Part shown: positions 8,331 to 12,500 of the stretch, in pieces | Layout of the letters: each line of letters starts with the position of its first letter | How positions within the stretch are numbered: the stretch's first letter is position 1 | Assembly: GCA_016946835.1 (NCBI GenBank) | Contig: JACVTC010000566.1 | Coordinates: forward strand, 1-12,500 | Direction of reading: 5' to 3' | DNA: 12,500 nucleotides | Source of the DNA: Neocallimastix lanati (nom. inval.) | Lineage: Eukaryota; Neocallimastigomycota; Neocallimastigomycetes; Neocallimastigales; Neocallimastigaceae | Notes under the pieces: model-generated | What the model saw: the letters and a program-made list of their open reading frames with translations, nothing else | What the model was told of the DNA's origin: nothing | The model's database searches: none | Translations under genes and position numbers: made by a program

Positions 8331-8410
8331 TAAAGTATCAGTAATAAAAAAAAATAAAAAAAATTTAAATGGCGAAGTTAGCCAAAGTCTGATACTTTAT
8401 ATAATAAAGT
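8331..8410 (-). other. Leader inverted repeat with two exclusive folds
   Basis: TAAAGTATCAG (8331-8341) is perfectly complementary to CTGATACTTTA (8389-8399), an 11-bp stem enclosing a small GGC/GCC hairpin near 8371-8383. The distal arm overlaps ACTTTAT (8394-8400), which can instead pair with ATAAAGT (8404-8410) across a 3-nt loop. Only one of the two folds can exist at a time. Confidence 0.6.
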
Positions 8411-8462
8411 GCCTTATAACTAGCACAAAGAAAAGTAAAAAAAATTATATAAAAAAAACAAT

Positions 8463-8594
8463 CTTACGCCTTCGGTGACGTAAGCTCCTTATTCGCCAGT
8501 GCTTGGAAAGTACCCGCACCTTCGTGTGTTGAAACGTTGAAGGTTGAACTATTATTACCGGGTCGGTAACCAAATACCTTCGTCTACTTTCCAA
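8463..8594 (-). other. Leader nested stem domain
   Basis: A hairpin CTTACG (8463-8468) with CGTAAG (8479-8484) precedes a larger domain closed by the perfect 10-bp repeat TTGGAAAGTA (8503-8512) with TACTTTCCAA (8585-8594). Inside, GAAGGT (8539-8544) can pair with ACCTTC at 8576-8581, enclosing the hairpin TTACCG (8555-8560) with CGGTAA (8564-8569), or with ACCTTC at 8518-8523. Perfect stems of this length in a stretch that is not A/T-only are unlikely by chance. Confidence 0.65.
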
Positions 8595-8602
8595 TTAATC
8601 TC

Positions 8603-8648
8603 CAAATTAACTACTATTCAATAACCTACTATGAATAGAGTTAATTTG
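8603..8648 (-). other. Leader 17-bp hairpin
   Basis: CAAATTAACT (8603-8612) pairs with AGTTAATTTG (8639-8648). Then, after a single bulged A (8613), CTATTCA (8614-8620) pairs with TGAATAG (8632-8638), leaving an 11-nt loop. This is the longest stem in the window apart from simple A/T repeats. Confidence 0.75.
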
Positions 8649-8772
8649 TTGCTATCTGAGAATACACTGTGTATGAGCTCTATCCGCTCCTTGTTATAAT
8701 TTTACAAAATTTGTTTTTTTTTTAGAATCTTAATTTTACTTATTTAAAAAAAATTTTTTTTATATATATATC

Positions 8773-8818
8773 AAACAAGCGCCATAGGTTAATCAAAGGA
8801 TTAACGACTTACTTGTTT
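8773..8818 (-). other. Leader nested hairpin next to the 5' LTR
   Basis: AAACAAG (8773-8779) pairs with CTTGTTT (8812-8818), and inside it GTTAATC (8788-8794) pairs with GATTAAC (8799-8805) across a 4-nt loop. It lies shortly downstream of the primer-binding site in sense orientation, a region that in other LTR elements often contributes to packaging or primer placement. A GTAAGT splice-donor-like word (8812-8807) overlaps its outer stem. Confidence 0.65.
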
Positions 8819-8881
8819 ATCAATATAAAATAAAAAAAATTAAAAAAAAATCTATGTTATTTACTATTATTTCTATTTAAT

Positions 8882-8899
8882 TCCCCGATATCTTCACCA
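8882..8899 (-). promoter_or_regulatory. Primer-binding-site candidate
   Basis: Six nucleotides after the 5' LTR the sense strand reads TGGTGAAGATATCGGGGA. The plus strand therefore looks like a tRNA 3' end finishing TTCACCA, consistent with a T-stem strand CCCGA, acceptor strand TATCTTC, discriminator A and CCA. The matching tRNA would need acceptor 5' strand GAAGATA, and none of the eight tRNAs in this window has it. The primer is therefore unidentified, and self-priming is not excluded. Confidence 0.6.
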
Positions 8900-8905
8900 T
8901 ATAAA

Positions 8906-9234
8906 TGTTAAGGTTTTAGAGAATTAAATAAAAATAAAGTAAGAAACACAAATTTTTTTATTTATTTATTATTTTATTTATAATTTATTTGATTTATTTG
9001 ATTTGATTTTATTTTATTTTATTTTATTTGATGATATTTAAAAATTAGTAGCAAAATTTACAACTATTTATACTTTTTTTTCAAGGCATAAAAGTTGTTC
9101 TTGCCACTAAATTACATTTTATTATTATTTTTCTTTTTATATATAAAAACTATTAAATTTAAATTGATTTTTATAATCAATTATATAAAATTTAATTATA
9201 ACAATATAAATAAAATACATTTATAATATTAATA

Positions 9235-9277
<43 letters not shown>

Positions 9278-9764
9278 CTATCTAAAATATTACTAATAAG
9301 AATTTATTTAATTGGCTAAAATTTTTATTACAATCTGTTAAAATATTCAAATAAAAATAAAAATACTATTCTAATATAAAGGTTTTTAATAAAATAAAAT
9401 ATTTTTCAATATAAAATAAAACATTTCGATATAAAATTTTATAATAAAAGTTAAAATATAATATATAAATTTTTAATTATCAATATATAAAAATATTATT
9501 AATACAAATTTTCATTATTAATATAAAAATAAAAAAATAAGATTTATTATTAATATTGTTAATATAAGTTTTAAATATATAAAAATATTACTATTAATAT
9601 AAGATTTAATATAAAAATTATAAAGTTTAATATAATTTTTGATCTAATTTTTAATCTTTGAATTTAAAAATTTATTAAAGTACAAAAATAATAATGTACA
9701 CATAATGTATTAGAAATAAATCGTAGATTTAATTAAGAATGCATTATTTAGTACATTCTTATCA
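8906..9764 (-). repeat. 5' LTR (right copy, 859 bp)
   Basis: This is the near-identical partner of 1609-2470, with the same TG...CA ends and a 34-base T run (9239-9272) against 33 in the other copy. By retrotransposon logic it holds the Pol II promoter of the element, which fires leftward, away from tRNA-Arg. Its outer edge is 15 bp from the tRNA-Arg coding start, so the element's promoter sits beside a Pol III transcription complex. Confidence 0.97.
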
Positions 9765-9768
9765 AAAA
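9765..9768. repeat. Possible 4-bp target-site duplication, right copy
   Basis: AAAA directly follows the CA end of the right LTR and matches AAAA at 1605-1608. The motif carries little information in this A/T background. It places the insertion 12-15 bp upstream of the mature 5' end of tRNA-Arg. Confidence 0.5.
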
Positions 9769-9779
9769 TTTTTAAATGC

Positions 9780-9853
9780 GGGCTGTTAGTTCAGTTGGAT
9801 AGAACGCTTGACTACGGATCAAGAGGTCGCAGGTTCAAGTCCTGCATAGCTCG
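9780..9853 (+). tRNA. tRNA-Arg (anticodon ACG)
   Basis: This is a complete 74-nt gene. The acceptor strand GGGCTGT pairs with ATAGCTC (two G-T wobbles) and is followed by discriminator G. The anticodon stem CTTGA/TCAAG closes the loop CTACGGA, giving ACG. The T arm GCAGG/CCTGC encloses TTCAAGT. The gene is intact even though a retrotransposon ends 15 bp upstream, so its internal A and B boxes are undisturbed; the upstream TFIIIB contact region is now partly LTR. tRNA-Val follows after exactly four T residues. Confidence 0.97.
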
Positions 9854-9857
9854 TTTT
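9854..9857 (+). terminator. Minimal Pol III terminator between tRNA-Arg and tRNA-Val
   Basis: The whole gap between the two genes is TTTT. Four T residues is about the minimum for Pol III termination and is often leaky in fungi, so readthrough into tRNA-Val is possible. Confidence 0.55.
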
Positions 9858-9931
9858 GATTTCGTGGTGTAGTCGGTTATCACGTCTGTCTAACACACAG
9901 ACGGTCCCCGGTTCGAATCCGGGCGAAATCA
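9858..9931 (+). tRNA. tRNA-Val (anticodon AAC)
   Basis: This is a complete 74-nt gene. The acceptor stem GATTTCG/CGAAATC pairs perfectly and is followed by discriminator A. The anticodon loop is CTAACAC between TCTGT and ACAGA, giving AAC. The T arm GGTTCGAATCC is a strong B box. The body is close to fungal Val-AAC genes, for example in the GTAGTCGGTTATCACGTCTG part. Its upstream region is entirely tRNA-Arg, so TFIIIB for this gene would have to sit on the neighbouring gene. Confidence 0.97.
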
Positions 9932-9936
9932 TTTTT
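9932..9936 (+). terminator. Pol III terminator of tRNA-Val
   Basis: TTTTT immediately follows the discriminator base, with further T runs downstream. Confidence 0.75.
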
Positions 9937-10101
9937 GTTTATTTTTATTATTTTTATTATTTTCAACTAAATTTTAATTATTTATTATTATTTTTTATAT
10001 TTTATTTTCTTATATTCTATAATAAAAGGAATGAATATATATATATATTAAATATAAACCAACTTTTATTTTAATATATTAAAAAAAAAAAAAAAAAAAG
10101 T

Positions 10102-10106
10102 AAAAA
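10102..10106 (-). terminator. Pol III terminator of tRNA-Leu
   Basis: Read on the minus strand, TTTTT lies 4 nt beyond the tRNA 3' end. A longer T run, the complement of the poly-A at 10081-10099, follows as a backup. Confidence 0.75.
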
Positions 10107-10110
10107 TAAC

Positions 10111-10193
10111 TGCCAAGAGTGAGGTTCGAACTCACGCCTCTTTCGAGACCGCATCTTAAGTGCGGCGCCTTAGACCGACTCGGCCATCTTGGC
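10111..10193 (-). tRNA. tRNA-Leu (anticodon UAA)
   Basis: This is an 83-nt class II tRNA gene without an intron. The acceptor stem GCCAAGA/TCTTGGC pairs perfectly and is followed by discriminator A, as required for leucine identity. The D arm GGCCGAGTCGG has the leucine/serine form. The anticodon stem CCGCA/TGCGG closes the loop CTTAAGA, giving TAA. A long variable arm is followed by a T arm with GTTCGAACC. It stands alone and faces the Arg-Val pair convergently. Confidence 0.96.
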
Positions 10194-10840
10194 TAAATAT
10201 TAAAATTTTATGAATGTTCAAAAATTTTTAAGATAGGTTACTTTTCTATATAAATATATATATATATATATTTTTTTTTTTTTGTAGCTTTTTAATCTTT
10301 ATATTATCTTAATTATTATATAAATTATTATTAATTTATATATATATATATATTAAAATATTAACTTTTTAAACGTATTTCTTATTTTGATAAAATTTAA
10401 ATTTATTTATTAACAATAACTATATTAATATATAAATTCAGTATAATTTAATACATTAAAACTAATTATTAAATTAATATTAAATTAAATAATAACATTT
10501 GTAGAATATAACATATTATTAAACAAATTTATTATTAAAAAGTAAAAATAATTATATAAAGCTATAAAAAAATAATTTAGTAACATATTATTTAGCATCT
10601 AGTATTTCATAATTTATTTTTTCCTTTATATGCAAAGATTTACTGAAAATACCATAAAATTTTTAATTTATATATTAAAATATTATTTTTCATTTATATT
10701 TTTAAATTATTACCTTATATTATTATTTACCATTAACGTTTTATTAAAAATTAATAATAATAAAGACTATATATTTATATATATAATTTGTATTATGGAT
10801 AAATCTTTCCATTTAGTAAAATTTAAAAAAAGCAACTAAA
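10194..10840. other. AT-rich intergenic DNA
   Basis: The stretch holds TA dinucleotide runs (about 10252-10270 and 10338-10352), a T run after them, and unstructured A/T sequence. A 69-codon plus-strand frame at 10630-10839 has only random A/T composition and runs up to the next tRNA, so it is not called. No gene or regulatory site can be supported. Confidence 0.8.
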
Positions 10841-10911
10841 GCATTGATGGTTTAGTGGTATAATTACCGCCTGCCACGCGGTAGACCCGGGTTCGATTCC
10901 CGGTCAATGCA
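10841..10911 (+). tRNA. tRNA-Gly (anticodon GCC)
   Basis: This is a complete 71-nt gene. The acceptor stem GCATTGA/TCAATGC pairs perfectly and is followed by discriminator A. The anticodon stem ACCGC/GCGGT closes the loop CTGCCAC, giving GCC. The D arm GGTTTAGTGGTA and T arm GGGTTCGATTCCC are highly conserved eukaryotic forms. The only bases before tRNA-Thr are TTT, which is too short for a normal Pol III terminator. Confidence 0.97.
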
Positions 10912-10914
10912 TTT

Positions 10915-10987
10915 GCCTTCATGGCTCAGTCGGCAGAGCATCCCCCTAGTAAGGGGAAGGTCATCGGTTCGATTCCGATTGAAGGCA
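10915..10987 (+). tRNA. tRNA-Thr (anticodon AGU)
   Basis: This is a complete 73-nt gene. The acceptor stem GCCTTCA/TGAAGGC pairs perfectly and is followed by discriminator A. The anticodon stem TCCCC/GGGGA closes the loop CTAGTAA, giving AGT (inosine-modified in eukaryotes). The T arm ATCGG/CCGAT encloses TTCGATT. It starts 3 bp after tRNA-Gly, so a joint precursor starting at tRNA-Gly is the simplest reading. Confidence 0.97.
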
Positions 10988-10990
10988 TTA

Positions 10991-10994
10991 TTTT
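10991..10994 (+). terminator. Pol III terminator of the Gly-Thr pair
   Basis: The first run of four T lies 3 nt after tRNA-Thr and is followed closely by another TTTT. No T4 occurs between the two genes, so this may serve both. Confidence 0.65.
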
Positions 10995-11286
10995 GTTTTA
11001 ATGATTTTTTATAACTATTATTTTTATTAAAAACAGTTTATTAATTTTTTAATAAAATTATTTATTTATGATTATATTATACTTTAAAAATAAACATATA
11101 TATTTATTACTTTAAATTTAGATTTTTTTTTTTTTTTTTAAGAATTTTATAGAATCAAAAACTAAAAATTAAGCAATAAATTTATTATTTAGATTAATTC
11201 AATTTAATATGTTGATATTAAATCTTACTAAGTCAAAAAAAGAAAATAAAATATTACTAAAATAAAATGGAATGAAATAAAATAAA

Positions 11287-11323
<37 letters not shown>

Positions 11324-11398
11324 AATAAAGTAAAATAAATATAAATACATATTAATAAATATAAATAATTAAATAATTAAAAAATAATAAACAAAAGC

Positions 11399-11727
11399 AT
11401 AAATAAAAATAAAAATAAAAATAAAAATAAAAATAAAAATAAAAATAAAAATAAAAATAAATATTAAAATAAAAATAAAAATAAAAATAAAAATAAAAAT
11501 AAAAATAAAAATAAAAATAAAAATAAAAATAAAAATAAAAATAAAAATAAAAATAAAAATAAAAATAAAAATAAAAATAAAAATAAAAATAAAAATAAAA
11601 ATAAAAATAAAAATAAAAATAAAAATAAAAATAAAAATAAAAATAAAAATAAAAATAAAAATAAAAATAAAAACAACAACAAAAATAAAAACAACAACAA
11701 AAATAAAAACAACAACAAAAATAAAAA
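11399..11727. repeat. (AAAAAT)n microsatellite with an 18-bp higher-order variant
   Basis: An almost pure array of the 6-bp unit AAAAAT runs from about 11403 to 11673, broken once near 11461-11468. It then changes to three copies of the 18-bp unit CAACAACAAAAATAAAAA (11674-11727). The six-base period keeps two reading frames open, which creates spurious low-complexity ORFs on the minus strand. Confidence 0.95.
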
Positions 11728-12002
11728 TACAACAAAAAACAGAAAAAAAAAAATAATAAAAAAAAAAATAGATATATTAAATTTATTAATTACCAATATT
11801 ATATTTTGTATTTTAAAAAATAGTAATTGCAAAATATGAATATCAAAATAGACTTCAATAAATACTCAATAGTATTCTTAATAATTTTTCCCTTTATATA
11901 AATTATAAAAACTTAATTCGAATAATTTTAATTGAAATACTTTTAATCTTACCATTTCTAAGGGCTTGTTAGTTATTTAGAAAATAGCAGCAAATTAAAT
12001 AA

Positions 12003-12074
12003 GGCTCATTGGTCTAGTAGTATGATTCTCGCTTTGGGTGCGAGAGGTCCCGGGTTCAATTCCCGGATGAGCCC
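12003..12074 (+). tRNA. tRNA-Pro (anticodon UGG)
   Basis: This is a complete 72-nt gene. The acceptor stem GGCTCAT/ATGAGCC pairs perfectly and is followed by discriminator C. The anticodon stem CTCGC/GCGAG closes the loop TTTGGGT, giving TGG. The T arm CCGGG/CCCGG encloses TTCAATT. It is the last gene in the window and stands alone. Confidence 0.97.
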
Positions 12075-12079
12075 CTTTG

Positions 12080-12084
12080 TTTTT
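12080..12084 (+). terminator. Pol III terminator of tRNA-Pro
   Basis: TTTTT begins 6 nt after the discriminator base, following a shorter TTT at 12076-12078. Confidence 0.7.
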
Positions 12085-12127
12085 AGTTCTTATTTTTATT
12101 TTATTTATTTTATTACTTACTAATTAA

Positions 12128-12199
12128 TAAATAATAATAATAATTATAATAATAATAATTATAATAATAATAATTATAATAATAATAATAATAATAAAA
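12128..12199. repeat. AAT trinucleotide microsatellite
   Basis: AAT repeats are interrupted at regular intervals by ATT-containing units, so blocks of several AAT alternate with AATTAT. Confidence 0.85.
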
Positions 12200-12500
12200 T
12201 AGTAAAAGAAAAAAATATTTATAAATTTTAATGTGATATTAATATTAATAAAATAATTTCATAATAGCTATATTTATTATATTTGTTACAAAAATATCTA
12301 TTTAAAAAGCTATTATAATATTAATATATTCAAATTATTATTTAATTGTTAAACAAAAAATAAACAATTTATATATAATATTAAATTATATAAAATTTAA
12401 ACTTTTAAGTTATTCTAACTATTGTTTAAAAAAGTATTAAACTATAAATTTTATTAAATAATAAGGTATACAAGAATTTTATATTTATTCTATTTTATTA
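12200..12500. other. AT-rich intergenic DNA to the window edge
   Basis: Unstructured A/T sequence with no reading frame, RNA or repeat that can be supported. Confidence 0.8.

Larger units (their letters stand above)
7399..8905 (-). other. Retrotransposon 5' leader (about 1.5 kb, untranslated)
   Basis: This stretch lies between the 5' LTR and the gag ATG and has no long reading frame in the sense direction. It is not uniform: 8041-8220 and 8461-8700 are visibly richer in G and C than the rest of the window's non-coding DNA and are full of inverted repeats. 7574-7884 is a tandem array. 7885-8040 and 8220-8330 are A/T-rich filler. Leaders of LTR elements commonly hold packaging and dimerisation signals, so conserved RNA structure is a reasonable reading. 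No RNA family was recognised. Confidence 0.8.
1609..9764 (-). mobile_element. Complete Ty3/Gypsy (Metaviridae) LTR retrotransposon
   Basis: An 8,156-bp element read right to left. In sense order it has a 5' LTR (9764-8906), a primer-binding-site candidate, a leader of about 1.5 kb, gag, pol in the order protease, RT, RNase H, integrase, a polypurine-tract candidate and a 3' LTR (2470-1609). RNase H preceding integrase is the Ty3/Gypsy order rather than Ty1/Copia. Every catalytic motif of RT, RNase H and integrase is present, no stop interrupts gag or pol, and the LTRs differ only by small indels in low-complexity runs. The copy is therefore young and may be mobile. No envelope-like frame and no C-terminal chromodomain are seen. 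It lies 15 bp upstream of a tRNA gene and faces away from it. Confidence 0.97.
10988..12002. other. AT-rich intergenic DNA with poly-A and a long microsatellite
   Basis: The stretch contains a T run near 11126-11139, a poly-A tract of 33 bp at 11289-11321 and the microsatellite described separately at 11399-11727. Sequence from 11760 to 12002 is plain A/T DNA leading into tRNA-Pro. No protein-coding gene is visible; the long minus-strand frames across the microsatellite encode only alternating F/Y or F/L. Confidence 0.8.

Noticed and set aside
9856-10074. Plus-strand 72-codon frame covering tRNA-Val
   Set aside because: It overlaps the tRNA gene and continues into A/T-rich filler; it is not a gene.
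11352-11832. Minus-strand reading frames of 122-127 codons encoding F/Y or F/L repeats
   Set aside because: They are products of the 6-bp period of the microsatellite, which avoids stop codons, and have no protein character.
1-12500. Mitochondrial or Dictyostelium origin suggested by the A/T richness and tRNA targeting
   Set aside because: The tRNAs lack encoded CCA, have Pol III terminators and canonical arms, and Val-AAC is fungus-like. A fungal nuclear genome fits better, but without a marker gene this is not proven.

Overview
The window looks like nuclear DNA from a very AT-rich eukaryote, most likely a fungus. The intergenic DNA is almost entirely A/T, with long poly-A/T tracts and A/T microsatellites. 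The tRNA genes are eukaryotic nuclear in type (split-promoter consensus, no encoded CCA, oligo-T terminators), and several, notably Val-AAC and Arg-ACG, resemble fungal genes. An early-diverging lineage such as the anaerobic gut fungi (Neocallimastigomycota) would fit. That placement is inference; no marker gene is present.

Layout: 1-654 is A/T-rich intergenic DNA beginning with a hexanucleotide repeat. 655-809 holds tRNA-Lys(CUU) and tRNA-Ile(AAU) on the minus strand, 8 bp apart. 810-1608 is intergenic. 1609-9764 is one complete, apparently intact Ty3/Gypsy LTR retrotransposon on the minus strand. 9780-9931 holds tRNA-Arg(ACG) and tRNA-Val(AAC), 4 bp apart. 10111-10193 is tRNA-Leu(UAA) on the minus strand. 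10841-10987 holds tRNA-Gly(GCC) and tRNA-Thr(AGU), 3 bp apart. A long microsatellite lies at 11399-11727. 12003-12074 is tRNA-Pro(UGG). No host protein-coding gene is visible.

The retrotransposon has two almost identical LTRs of about 860 bp, TG...CA ends, a possible 4-bp target duplication (AAAA), a primer-binding-site candidate 6 nt from the 5' LTR, a leader of about 1.5 kb, gag, and pol (protease, reverse transcriptase, RNase H, integrase) whose stop lies 18 bp from the 3' LTR. Its outer edge is 15 bp upstream of tRNA-Arg, as expected for an element aimed at Pol III start sites, as Ty3 is.

The strongest finding is the gag/pol junction. It carries a canonical U UUA AAC slippery heptamer in the gag phase, a 7-nt spacer and a predicted H-type pseudoknot. 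The pol frame is the -1 frame and stays open from the slip site, so Gag-Pol is very probably made by -1 ribosomal frameshifting. The leader is also unusual. It holds eight roughly 40-bp repeats, each able to fold as a hairpin, and a distal domain of long perfect inverted repeats with mutually exclusive pairings.
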